Assembly: GCA_029204045.2 (NCBI GenBank)
Contig: CM055076.1
Location: 28,040,832-28,104,831 of the forward strand
Source of the DNA: Tillandsia leiboldiana
Lineage: Eukaryota; Streptophyta; Magnoliopsida; Poales; Bromeliaceae
Reading direction: 5' to 3'
DNA: 64,000 nucleotides
In this document: one piece after another, positions 10,801 to 21,124 of the stretch
How positions within the stretch are numbered: position 1 is the stretch's first letter
Layout of the letters: every line of letters starts with the position of its first letter
Notes under the pieces: model-generated
Told to the model about the DNA's origin: nothing
The model's input: the letters and a program-made list of their open reading frames with translations, nothing else
Database searches by the model: none
Position numbers and translations under genes: made by a program

Positions 10801-11306
10801 CAAGGGATTTTTTTTTAAATTAACCATAATAAATTTAGGAATTTGAAAAATAACGTTGTAAAAAATATATTTGTAAAACTAATCCTGCTTTTGCCGGCAG
10901 GGCGGCACGGAGGCTGGAGGACCCTAAAGGCGCTGAATCGTTCAGCGTCTTCACAAAAATCCTGTGAAGACGCTGAATGAATCAGCGCCTTCACTATATG
11001 TGCTGAAGGCGCTGAATGGTTCAGCGCCTTTAATATTTATATTAAATGCGCTAAATGGTTCAGCGCCTTTAGCAGTTATATGAGGACTAACCCAACTTTC
11101 GCGCGAAAATTGGTGAAGTACTCAGCGCTTTCATAGTATGTGCTGAATGCACTGATTGATTCTGCGCCTTCAGGTCGCCCAGCACCCATGGCGCCCTGCT
11201 GGCAAAAACAGGATTACTTTTGCAAATATTTTTTTTACAACGTTATTTTCCAAATTTCTAAATTTATTAGGGTTAATTTTAAAAAAATCCCCCCTTCAAC
11301 ATGAAC
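10801..11306. mobile_element. Foldback element with ~110 bp TIRs and internal palindrome array
   Basis: The arms at about 10801-10905 and 11193-11306 are inverted copies, with landmarks AATAACGTTGTAAAAAA and AATCCTG-TTTTTGCC-GCAGGGC. Between them lie at least four near-perfect palindromes of the type AAGGCGCTGAAT-GGTTCAGCGCCTT at 10927, 10966, 11005 and 11045, about 39 bp apart. No ORF. A TSD is unclear because the flanks themselves are poly(T)/poly(A). Confidence 0.8.
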
Positions 11307-11606
11307 ATGCACCCCAGCACAAAACCAAAATCCACACTTACCTATTTGATCACTAATCACCTTCAACATATTGCAAAATTAAGATTGTTTTCCAGATCAC
11401 ATTAGAATATGGAGATTCAAATTGTTGGAGTTTTAGTCCTGGGATTTTGACTTAAAAGTTGTAGTGGAATTAACAGTAGCTGACATTTTTTGGTGCATTA
11501 ATCCAATGAGGGGGGGCATGCACTTGAAATGGAGCTTGTCTGAGTGCAGTGCCTGGAGAAATTAAGGACCACTGTTGCCGACTTTGAAGGGGAAAATGAC
11601 ATTAAT
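11307..11606. other. Gene-free spacer
   Basis: I see nothing coding and no recognised repeat. It ends at the left TSD of the LINE composite. Confidence 0.4.
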
Positions 11607-11776
11607 AGTTCAAAATAATTTAAATTTGTTGGTAGTGGAGAGGATGAAGTGGAGTGGAGAGGAGGTTTGCGTACTTCGCTCAGGAAGGAGCTAGACGGTG
11701 GATCACCTTTTCATGATCTGTACATATACTAAGGATCTGCTGCACGGCCTACTTCCGAATAAGCCGTTTTTTTCTA

Positions 11777-11947
11777 GAGAAGTGCTAGGTGTATACCCCA
11801 AAGGGGGTGTACATCCTACACCCACCCCATCTTGGGGTGGGTATTCATCCACTCGTCACATCATGTGACGAGTGGAATTCACCCACCCCTAGGATGGGGT
11901 GGGTGTAAGATGTACACCCCATTTGGGGTGTACATCTAGCATTTTCC
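11777..11947. mobile_element. Palindromic 'CACCCC' MITE (family P)
   Basis: The ends are GAGAAGTGCTAGGTG and CATCTAGCATTTTCC. The whole element folds back through GGGGTGTACAT arms and a central CACTCGTCACATCATGTGACG palindrome. The flanks TTTTTTCTA and CTTTTTCTA match at 8 of 9 bases. The copy at 37668 has a perfect 9 bp TSD, pointing to Mutator-like mobilisation. Confidence 0.8.
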
Positions 11948-12229
11948 CTTTTTCTATTTGCTCGTCTCCTGCTAGTTTGTGGGAAGACAGAAGACTCAAG
12001 AGTGGAGCCCCAGGGGGAAGGGAATTAGGTACACTTGTCACCGTCTGGTGGGTTATTTTGTTGGAAAGGAATAGAAGAGTATTTGATCTGAAAAAACAAA
12101 ACTTGAGTTGTTAATCGACGGAGATACGTTCTCTCAGGAACGTTTGGTCTTTTTTTTTTTTTTTTTTCTTCCGAGACTTAGTTGTCTCAGATTGTAACTA
12201 AGTTCACCTTCCCTTTGAATGAAGCGATA

Positions 12230-12680
12230 TGTCACAGACTTAAACTTTTCGCCTAGCAAAAGTTCGTGCGGCGCCCGCCTTCCTGCTCGAAGAGGGCAAA
12301 CCTTGCTCTCTATTTACTAGCCCGGACCTTCGCACCCTACAACTAAATACAAAAGTAGGAAAAGAGAAAGGAATAGTGGTTCTGCAGAAAAAACTAAGTA
12401 CTCTCTTTACTTAGAAAATAATACTACAAGATACAACTCCCTCTTGTTGAATTGGCCTTAGCCAATTCCCCTATTTTTAAGCTTATGTACAACTCACACT
12501 CTAAGCCTACATTTACAACCAATGACCCTTGACATTCCCTTGATATTAATGGTGGTGGTTGCAAGTCTCTTCACCTCCCATAATGTCTCTTTGCCTCCCA
12601 CAAATGATGTTGGGCCACTTTGACAAACCCACTTCGGTTTGGGCTAAAAACTTAGACTAAAATTTTCTAAGTCCATAACA
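12230..12680. mobile_element. Putative solo LTR inside the LINE 3' end
   Basis: A 451 bp unit from TGTCACAGAC to TCCATAACA interrupts the conserved LINE tail (GAATGAAGCGATA / GATAGCATGCT). The host sequence repeats GATA on both sides as a 4 bp TSD. TG/CA ends, size and TSD suggest a solo LTR. No family was recognised. Confidence 0.55.
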
Positions 12681-12736
12681 GATAGCATGCTATCGCGTTC
12701 ACAAAAAAAAAAAAAAAAGTTCAAAATAATTTAAAT

Positions 12737-13148
12737 GAATCATTAGCAAAGTTATTGTTTCATGTCACAGCTTACTGGTGCTTTCATTGATGGAATTATT
12801 AAGATCTTTGGTTGTGCAGAGTCCAGTGACAAATTAATTAAGATTCCATGGCACTCTCAATAAACTAAGATGTTTTAAATCTGAATTCACTACAATAATA
12901 ATATCCATCATAACACTAACTGCTTTAGAGATTCAATCCAATTTTTATCTTATCAGAATCCATCTTCAGCACTTTTCGCATCTTTCGGTGTTTAAAAATG
13001 GAATTACTTTCTGGGCCCGGTCAGTTATGTTACACTGCTCTCTTACTTCTTAATTCCTTTTGCCTGTTATGACCACCACATGAGACTGAGAATGCATGAC
13101 CACACATGCTGGCCACTTCGTACGCCGAAGAATGTGGAATCATGAGTC
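12737..13148. other. Gene-free spacer
   Basis: No ORF, RNA gene or recognised repeat is visible between the LINE composite and the next small insertion. Confidence 0.4.
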
Positions 13149-13161
13149 AATAACATCACTC

Positions 13162-13296
13162 TATTATTATTATTTTTTTTTTTTATTTTTTTTTATTTTT
13201 TTTTTTTTTTGGGGCCCGACTGCTCTACTGCAGAAACCGGCTGCCCAGTTTCGTCATGAATAAAACGGCAGCATGCTGCCTTTCACTCAAAAAAAA
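13162..13296 (+). mobile_element. Short 5'-truncated LINE tail
   Basis: This carries only the conserved LINE 3' end (GGGGCCCGACTGCTC, CAGCATGCTGCC) plus poly(A). The 13 bp TSD AATAACATCACTC lies at 13149-13161 and 13297-13309. The 3' end matches the LINE at 2271-2856 in the opposite orientation. Confidence 0.8.
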
Positions 13297-13383
13297 AATA
13301 ACATCACTCCATTGATGTCAGAGACACCTAGAAATTAGTTTCTTTGATTCGCTACTCGCGGTCCGCGAGCAACCTTATATCTA

Positions 13384-14199
13384 TTGTGACATCCTAATAA
13401 TTCCACATCGGATGGAATTTGATTTGTGATTGGATATATAATGTAACGATCCGGCCCACTAGCAATAATAACTCGTTAGGTCCAAACCACATCCCAAAAT
13501 GCTTAAATTCAGTTATTATTACTAGTATCCATGTCTTATATATACCCAATCACAAATCTAATTTCATTCGATGTGGAATTATTAGGGTGTCAAATAATTT
13601 GGGGCTCTGATACCAAATGTAACGAACCGGCCCACTAGCAATAATAACTCGTTAGGTCCAAATCACATCCCAAAATGCTTAAATTCAGTTATTATTACTA
13701 GTATTCATGTCTTATATATACCCAATCACAAATCCAATTTCATCCGATGTGGAATTATTAGGGTGTCAAATAATTCGGGGCTCTGATACCAAATGTAACG
13801 ACCCGGCACACTACCAATAATAACTCGTTAGGTTCAAACCACAATCCAAAATGCTCAAAATGCTTAAGCCCAGTTATTATTGCTAGTGGGCTAGGCCGTT
13901 ATATTTAGTATCGGAGCTAATCATCAGTCGGAAGTGTGTGACGAGTCTCGGCTGAGCTTGGATCTAGATGACAGAACTAGCGAGACAAGTCTCGGATCTT
14001 GAGCTGTTGTGTGTGTTTGGACTGACAAGGACGTCAGGCGTAAACAGGGGAGTTTGTGACACCCCAATAATCCCACATCGGATGGAATTGGATTTGTGAT
14101 TGGATATATATGAGACATGGACACTAGTAATAATAACTGGGTTTAAGCATTTTAGGTTGTGGTTTGGACCTAACGAGTTATTATTGCTAGTGTTACATC
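13384..14199. mobile_element. TRIM-B LTR cluster with tandem and head-to-head copies
   Basis: Three LTR units in minus orientation start at 13442, 13618 and 13794, exactly 176 bp apart. The first two linkers end in the primer-site complement GGCTCTGATACCAAA. The third unit switches orientation at about 13850-13912 into a plus-oriented element with a primer-like site (AGTATCGGAGC), an internal region and a terminal LTR from about 14056. A further LTR piece lies at 13384-13441. Confidence 0.75.
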
Positions 14200-14419
14200 T
14201 ATTTTTACAAAACAACTAAAAAACAACAGAATTATCAGAACCCGCAATATAGACCTAGCCAACAATCCGACAACCACATAACCACAATTACTTTCATTTA
14301 ATCTTTAAAAAGCTAGGAACAAAAAAGATGAAAAATGCAAATGCTAATGCTAATTAACTAAACGAAAAGTGGTTAGAAGGACACTATTTAGTCACAAAAA
14401 AAAAAAAAAGTACCTAGAG

Positions 14420-15187
14420 CATAGTTAGTTAATTCGGATTCGGCAAAAATTCGGTTCGGATATAATAAGGATAAAATTCGTATCATAATTTTTAAATTCG
14501 TTGAAAAATTCGGTAAAAAAACGGAGTCGACAATTATTCGGATACGTGATTTATACGGGAATTATACGTTTCCCAATTAAAAATTCGGGATCAAAAATTC
14601 GGCTATTAAATTAATTTTTTTTCTAGATTTATACTATGAGCATTAGAATTTTTAAAAATATAAAAATAAATAGATATAAAATAAAATAGATAGACTAACA
14701 AGATTTCAGATTTAAAGTTTGAAGGTTGAAAAAACAACAAATTTTTTATTATAAATAGGCATGTGCTGTGAACTGTGAAGTGTGAACAGTGAAGGAATTT
14801 ATTTTTATTTTTTTTTCCTGAAAAGTGAAGTGTTGTATGCTGTAAAGCATTGTTAGACTTGGACCGGTTAATGCAGTTTGCACCATAGTCTTGGACTCTT
14901 GGTTAAAGAGGATTAGGTAGTGTGCATCATCAATGAGTCTTGGACTCTTGGTTAAAGAGAATTGGGTAGTGTTTGGGTTTAATTTTTAAAATTAAAAAAA
15001 AAAAAATAGTAACGAATTTTTGGGGGGAAAATTCGCAGTTCGCGAATTATTCGCGAATAATAATTTTTGGATTTTTTTTTTCCGAATTAATCCGAATTTT
15101 TGAAAAAATTCGGAAACGGTCCGTTTAATTCGGATTCTCAATAATTCGTGAATAATTTACGAATAATACGCGAATTAACTAACTATG
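14420..15187. mobile_element. hAT-like non-autonomous element, 768 bp
   Basis: This has the same CATAGTTAGTTAATTCG termini as the 7624-8373 copy, in the opposite internal orientation. The 8 bp flanks ACCTAGAG and ACCTGGAG match at 7 of 8. It ends 119 bp before the polygalacturonase start codon. Positions 14200-14411 upstream hold no gene. Confidence 0.8.
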
Positions 15188-15306
15188 ACCTGGAGAAGTG
15201 GTAACCTTGTTCTTATTTATAGTACCTGCAACCACCTGTTCAAACTCAAGTTAGCCAATTGCAAAAGAGCCAAACTGCAAGTGAAGTAACAAATCAAACA
15301 GTTAAA
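15188..15306 (+). promoter_or_regulatory. Core promoter and 5' leader of the polygalacturonase gene
   Basis: A TATA-like TATTTATA lies at 15214-15221, about 86 bp upstream of the ATG and about 27 bp downstream of the hAT-like element. The remaining leader is short and unstructured. The position is inferred from spacing only. Confidence 0.45.
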
Positions 15307-18300
15307 ATGGCAAATCAGACTCACTCACTTGTGTGTCATCTACTTCTTTTGTTGGCATTCTCCAACATTGTAATGCCTTCAATATCATCAGTGAAGAGCC
15401 AGAAAAGGCCAGGCAGAACAAGCAAGCATGAAGATGATGTAGGGGCAAGCACAGAAGGCAAACAGATACTTTGCAAAGATTATTTGTGTAATTACTCTTC
15501 TCCGCCTCCTCGCTATGGTTCAAGGATCTTCAGTGTCTTGTCTTTTGGAGGTACAGGAGATGGAGTCTCCGACGATTCGAAGGTATTTAAAAAGCTTTAG
15601 AATTCATGCTTCATTGTCATGTAACAGCATGACTTAACCTGTTAATACATAAAAGTGCATGCATTTACATTGGTTTTCAGAATTTAACTCCCTTTCTACA
15701 TAGAAACAACATTAGTAGGCTTTGCATTTGCAATTCCTCGAGCACCACATTTTGCATAGATACAAATTTTTTCGTGAGAATATTGACTAACAATAGTGGA
15801 AAGAAAATTATCACCCGTTTTTCGTCAATTTCTTCACGTAATCCAGTCGAATAATGATGAAGTTATTCAATTGATCAATGCGCCAATTGGCGATTTATGA
15901 TGTTTTCGGTATTGCTTTGAATTCCTACTTTTTGAGAACAAGGTAGTATGCTACCGCTTCATTCATTTGAGCAATGAATTTGGCTACAAACTGAGACAGC
16001 TGAGTCTCAACCCGCTAAAAAAAAAAAAAAAAAAAAAAAAAAACATCAAGGCACGCAGAAGGAATCCCAGGACCTCCTCAGCATCCTGATTTCATCCAAC
16101 AAAAGCCACGCCGCCAGCTTCTTTGACTCGAAGATCCTTCTATTCCTTTCTAACCAAATAACCCACAAAGTGGCAGCAACCATCGCTAGGTCCATCGTCT
16201 CCGGTGTTCCTTTCTTGAGACTACCTACTTCCCACAATCTAGCCGGCGTATCACACGATAAGGCCATCCACTTGTCCGGTAAGAGAGCGGTCAGTAGATA
16301 CTTCGTATAAGGGCATGCCAAGAAGAGATGATCCACCGTCTCGATCCCCCCCCCCCGAACAGAGTGAACATTCCCCAACCCCGGTCCAACCCCTTTTCCG
16401 AAGGTTGTCGGCAGTGAGCACCCTTTTTTTGAGCACCAGCCAAACAAAAATCTTTACCTTTAGAGGGGTTCCGATATTCCAGAGTTGTATGAATCTTCTA
16501 TCGACTACTCCTCCATTTTGTTGGAATTTATAGAGAGACTTGACGCTGAACCTGCCAGATTTGTCCCACCTCCATTTGATCTCGTCCTTACCGTTCCCAG
16601 TGGAAATAGAATTAACCTTCGCTCTGAAATGTGTAGCCATCTCCCTTTCATCTTGAGATTCCAGGACGAACCCCGCGAGAATCTTACCCCACCTCCATCC
16701 CCTAACTCCACGACACTCTCGCACCCTCGAGTTTTTGCTTCTCACTTTGTTAAAGATAAGTGGATACACTTATCTGCTTTGAATTCCTACTAATTTGCAA
16801 ATATACTGTTGGCAGGCACTTGTAGCAGCATGGAAAGCAGCTTGCAAAGTTTCCAAGGCCACCATAGAGATCCCCACAGGATACAATTTCCTCATCAAGC
16901 CAGTCACTCTCCAAGGTCCTTGCATGCCTCATCTTATTCTCCAGGTCCTCTCTTCATGATCTTTCCCACTCTTAACATTTTCTCCCTCTATTTGAAGCTG
17001 CGCATTTTTAAGAAAAGGATCGAGATTCGCAGACTTAGGGTGCTCTTCGACAATTTGAAACCTTTTCCTATTGATTGATTGTTTTTTTTTTGAGAACGAG
17101 GTTTTGGTGGATGAACTTAGCTACAAACTGAGGCAACCAGGCCTCGGGTCCGCCAAAGCGAAAAAAAAAAGAAAGAGAGATGTGGAGAAGGAGTTCCAAC
17201 TTTTCCCGAACGACCAGATCAAGAGGTGCAGAAAGAATTCCAGATGTTCCTATACGGTCGGATCTCCGACAGTAGATAGCTCGACACCTGCTTCTTTGTT
17301 TTGAATATTCTTTTATTCCTTTCCAACCATATGACCCACCGGGTAGCGGCAACTGTCGCTAGTTTCCTTCCCTCTAGAGAATCCCCTAAGTCTACACTCT
17401 TCTCACAACCTATCTGGAGATGGACAAGAAAGGAGCATAAGCTTATTCGGAAGTAGGCCATGCAGCAGATCCTTAGAATATGGACTATTGATTGATTGTT
17501 AAGCTGCAACTATCTTGGTTTTCGAAGACGATTTTGTTGGTAGTGTCTAGTATGTAGGGGTGGCAATCCAGCTCGTTGTTCGCGAGCCAGCTCGTGTTCG
17601 GCTCGTTAATAAACGAGCCGAACAGGAGTCGAATTTTTCAGCTCGATATTTAAACAAGCCAGTTCGTGTTCGGAGCCGACCCCAGCTCGCTCGTGTTCGG
17701 CTCGTTGACACCCCTACTAGTATGTAATGAAATATGTTTAACTAATGGTAAATTTTCAGATAGATGGGACAATCTTAGCACCTTCAAGTACATCTGCATG
17801 GCCTAAATGCAATCTTCTCCAGTGGTTGAACTTTAAGTGGCTTCATGATTTCACCATCCAAGGAAGTGGCACACTCGACGGCCAAGGTTCGCAGTTGAGG
17901 AATACCTCTCAATTCCATCAGTCTCAGGTAAGATAATGACTGCAATATCATCCAGCATTTCAGATTCACATCACATGTTATCAGATTTTGATCCCTTTCC
18001 TTTTATACTACTAATGTGATCAAAATAATTTCTTGCGCTTTGTATTGCAGAAAGCGAAACCAGAGACAAGACCAACAGTATGACTGGCTACTCAGCGAAA
18101 AATTCTCTTTAATTTTTTATCTCACTTTCCATATTGTAAAAAAGAGGCAGAACCAATGTTATTAAGTTGTCTTTCCAGGTTATAAGATTCTACAAGAGCT
18201 ACAATATTACCGTGCGCGACATCCGAATTCTCGACAGCCCTCAATGCCACCTGAAGTTCGACAGTTCTCGGGGGATTAAAGTGAAAAGCCTCACCATTTC

Positions 18301-19568
18301 TTCTTCGCAGGATAGCCCGAACACTGACGGCATTCACCTTCAGAATACTCGAGACGTCGAAATCAAGAACTCGAACATCGGATGTGGTATTGACAGCCAT
18401 CTGAACTTTATGTTAGTTGATTATTCAAGTAGATTTCAGTAGCATACTTTGGAAGTCTTCAATTCTGCAGCAGCTCATCAGTTCTGACATATTTTGCAGG
18501 TGACGATTGTGTGTCGATACAAACCGGATGCTCAAACATCCGCATACACAATGTCAACTGCAACCCAGGCCATGGAATCAGGTAAAGAAACCAATAAAAG
18601 TCCAAAACCAAGGAATATATATATTACCAAATTACTTCGAATTTGACTTTGGTGTAATAATTGCAGCTTGGGAGGACTAGGCAGAGGCAATAGCTTGGCA
18701 TGTGTTTCTGATGTATCTGTCGATAGCATCAATGTGCAGAATGCTTTGTCGGGAGTCAGGATCAAAACCTGGCAGGTAATTTTTCGAGAAAGTACTATCT
18801 TCTATACTAATATTGCACATAATATGCGAAAAGAAGCAATCGAATCGAACGAACTACGAGTTTCTAGAAGTGTAAACTACAACAAAATTAGGTTATAGGG
18901 ACACATGTTTGTAACACTTTTGTATAAGTGTACTATCTATATTCGATCTATATCCAAAATTAGGTTATAGGGACACATTTTTAAGACACATTACAAAAAT
19001 GTATCGCTATACACCCTAGCGACGGCACATATAGCAACACTTACAATAAGTGTCGGTATTTTTGTCAGCGACACTTTTTTTAGATTTTAGAAACACTTAA
19101 AAGTGTCGCTATAGCCTAATTTTGTTGTAGTGGTATTCCAGTTAATTGACTACGAGTTTGTGTTCTCAGGGAGGTGTAGGATGTGTAAAGAACATAACAT
19201 TTTCCAACGTGAAAGTCTCGAACGTCGAGATCCCGATCGTGATCGACCAGTACTACTGCAACGAGAAATCATGCAAGAACAAGACGGACGCGGTGGCGAT
19301 ATCCGACGTCACGTACAAAGGGATAAGCGGGACGTATACTTCTCAACCAATGCATCTTGCGTGCAGCGACAGCGCTCCATGCAGCGGTCTCAATCTGATT
19401 AATGTCAAACTCTCACCAGAAAACAATTCCCAAGCTTGGCAGAAGCCCTTCTGCTGGAAAAGTTATGGCGAATCATACGGAATTTTCAATCCCACAGGTG
19501 TTGGTTGCTTACAGAGGAGCAATAGGTTGAGAAAGGTGTTAACAAAGTCGCATAACTACACATGCTAA
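15307..19568 (+). CDS. Polygalacturonase, glycoside hydrolase family 28 (8 exons)
   Basis: Exons: 15307-15582, 16816-16944, 17760-17927, 18051-18077, 18179-18386, 18500-18581, 18667-18775, 19170-19568. They total 1398 bp and 465 residues, all with GT-AG introns and consistent phase. Residues 1 to about 27 form a signal peptide (MANQTHSLVCHLLLLLAF), implying cell-wall secretion. The catalytic GH28 motifs are all present: SPNTDGIH (246-253), GDDC (270-273), GHG (293-295) and RIK (328-330), giving Asp250, Asp271 and Asp272 as acid/base residues and His294. The enzyme hydrolyses alpha-1,4-galacturonan in pectin. The overall sequence resembles the Arabidopsis At1g48100-type clade. Exon 4 is a 27 bp microexon. 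Exon 2 has a weak GTCCTC donor but keeps frame and the conserved TGYNFLIKPVTLQGPC segment. The ATG is the first in frame and begins the signal peptide. Introns carry transposons (LINEs in introns 1 and 2, a hAT MITE in intron 2, a CACTA-like MITE in intron 7). The ORF appears intact. Confidence 0.93.
15930..16774 (-). mobile_element. 5'-truncated LINE in polygalacturonase intron 1
   Basis: The minus strand encodes a decayed LINE C terminus: KWRWDKSGRFSVKSLY, IFVWLVLKKRVLTADNLRKR, a Cys/His zf-RVT cluster and WVIWLERNRRIFESKK. The frame shifts at a homopolymer of C residues near 16345-16355. Poly(A) is read as a T run and A tract at the left end. The 17 bp TSD TGCTTTGAATTCCTACT is perfect at 15913-15929 and 16775-16791. 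The right TSD lies just 24 bp before exon 2. Confidence 0.9.
17084..17484 (-). mobile_element. 5'-truncated LINE in polygalacturonase intron 2
   Basis: The minus strand encodes the LINE tail fragment WVIWLERNKRIFKTKK. The element has a T-run at its left end and the perfect 16 bp TSD CTATTGATTGATTGTT at 17068-17083 and 17485-17500. Confidence 0.9.
17555..17716. mobile_element. hAT-type MITE in polygalacturonase intron 2
   Basis: The 162 bp element has termini TAGGGGTGGCAA and TTGACACCCCTA, with internal inverted GCTCGTGTTCGGCTCG blocks. A perfect 8 bp TSD, CTAGTATG, lies at 17547-17554 and 17717-17724. Related copies lie at 30732 and in fragments near 28140 and 30249. Confidence 0.9.
18875..19132. 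mobile_element. CACTA-like MITE in polygalacturonase intron 7
   Basis: The 258 bp element has inverted ends AACTACAACAAAATTAGG and CCTAATTTTGTTGTAGTG, with the CACTA terminus intact at the 3' end and one mismatch at the 5' end. A perfect 3 bp TSD, GTA, flanks it (18872-18874 and 19133-19135). Its right end is only about 37 bp from exon 8. Confidence 0.85.
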
Positions 19569-19891
19569 ACAGCTAGAGGTCCCTTGTAGTATCATTTGTT
19601 TCCTCCCTACTGAACATTTTAGAGCAAGAAGGTGATGTTGTGCACTAACCAGTAACTGATGCTGTGATCATAACCTTAAAGGCTCAATGCTTCCACATAA
19701 ACAAAATTGAATAGTAAATGTTTTAGAAGAATCAAATATTTCTTTTCACTCAGAAAAGTTCATCTCTTTTTCAAAAATGTTTTTGTTACTATTGAATACA
19801 AAAATATAGAAAAAAAAACACAGCTTATATAACAATGATTATTCATATAATTTAATATAACGTTAGAATCATCGATTATACATAATATTAA

Positions 19892-20420
19892 GGGTTAATT
19901 GCATATATGTCCCTGCAAATATGTCGAATTATAAATATATCCCTGTAAAATTCAACTTTTCATATTTATCCCTTCAAAAATCCAAAGTTCTTCAAATATA
20001 CCCTTCTGGTTAATCCCCGTTTGGAATCTGTTTATTTTTTAACAGATTCGATATGAAATGACTTTTTTGCCCCTTACAAATATATCCCTCCAAAAGCAAT
20101 ACTATTATACTTGTTACATAAATGCCCCTCTCCAAAAATTATAAAATTCTATCATCAAAATAATTCTTTTTTTTCTTTTTTTTTTTTTTTTTTTTTTTTT
20201 GAGGTATAATATGGAAAGGGTAAATATATAAATTCAATTTTTAATCTAACCAAGGTTAAGCATTTAATCTAGGGTTAAATCAACTTTTCTAACAGAGATG
20301 GACGGTAGGGGCATATTTGAATAACGGTGGATTTTTGAAGGGATAAATATGAAAAGTTGAATTTTGCAGAAATATATTTGCAATTCGACATATTTGCAAG
20401 GACATGTATGCAATTAACCC
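19892..20420. mobile_element. Mutator-like MITE, family M2
   Basis: The ends GGGTTAATTGCATA and GCAATTAACCC are inverted repeats. A perfect 9 bp TSD, TAATATTAA, lies at 19883-19891 and 20421-20429. The subterminal regions carry repeated RTCCCT-AA motifs about 30 bp apart. A T-rich tract lies near 20170-20200. No ORF. It lies about 320 bp past the polygalacturonase stop. Confidence 0.9.
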
Positions 20421-20429
20421 TAATATTAA

Positions 20430-21116
20430 GATCACACCTCTTACTGTCCCTATCCGACTTCTATCAACCGTATAAATTTTGTCTTTATTAATTTCAATCT
20501 CTCACTATTTTTATCCAGCTTATGTCGACCGTAGAAATTCAACCTATCAAATTATTTTTATCCAGCTTATGTCAACCGTATAAATTCAACTTATCAAATT
20601 ACTATGAAGAACTAATTTTTTCATCAAAAGGCATGATATGATAGGCTCTATGAAATTTAAATTTAAATCCTACTCGATTTATTTCTTATCGGTTTAAATT
20701 TAAATCCTAATTTAATTAAAATTTACTTACAAATCTAAATAAATCATAAGAGAAAGAGAATATCTGTAAATAAATATTTATATATCCAATCGTAATTACG
20801 ATGTTAGAGTGTAGAGATTGTTTATGTTTGGACTCTAATGTCAAATATTATTATTATTAGGTTCCTATTTCTCTATATTTTTATGCTGTAATAGTCTTTC
20901 TTTTAGAAGTTTTTTTTTTTTATTTTTTAAAAATTCTTTTATCTCCTGTCCCAGTTTTCTAATCCACCATTTTACTCTCTCGAATTTAACTACCATTTGA
21001 CCGCATTACAAACTAACGATAGATATTACTTGTTTAATTTGAATAGCGCGAGTTGAATGTGGTGAATAGCGCGAGTTGAATGTGGTAAGAAAGAAAATAT
21101 AATAAAGGTTGTATAG
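20430..21116. other. AT-rich gene-free spacer
   Basis: No coding or RNA gene is seen. There are short local duplications of TTTTTATCCAGCTTATGTC near 20510-20570 and a GAATAGCGCGAGTTGAATG duplication near 21044-21085. Confidence 0.5.
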
Positions 21117-21124
21117 AGAAGAGA

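Larger units (their letters stand above)
11626..12717 (+). mobile_element. LINE insertion carrying two nested elements
   Basis: A 19 bp perfect TSD, AGTTCAAAATAATTTAAAT, lies at 11607-11625 and 12718-12736, with a poly(A) tail just before the right copy. The LINE's 3' end encodes a fragment with VWWVILLERNRRVFDLKK, the end of the plant LINE RT/zf-RVT ORF. Two later insertions split it: a palindromic MITE (11777-11947) and a putative solo LTR (12230-12680). Confidence 0.85.

Noticed and set aside
10450..10827. 125-codon minus-strand ORF as a hypothetical gene
   Set aside because: No homology recognised, no splice or codon support, and its start overlaps the arm of the foldback element.
10927..11070. 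CRISPR-like array of repeated palindromes
   Set aside because: The 'spacers' are short and the repeats vary. The array sits inside long inverted arms of a eukaryotic foldback element, and no cas genes exist.
16315..16793. Plus-strand ORFs in polygalacturonase intron 1
   Set aside because: They are antisense to the LINE remnant, whose minus-strand translation has the recognisable zf-RVT sequence.
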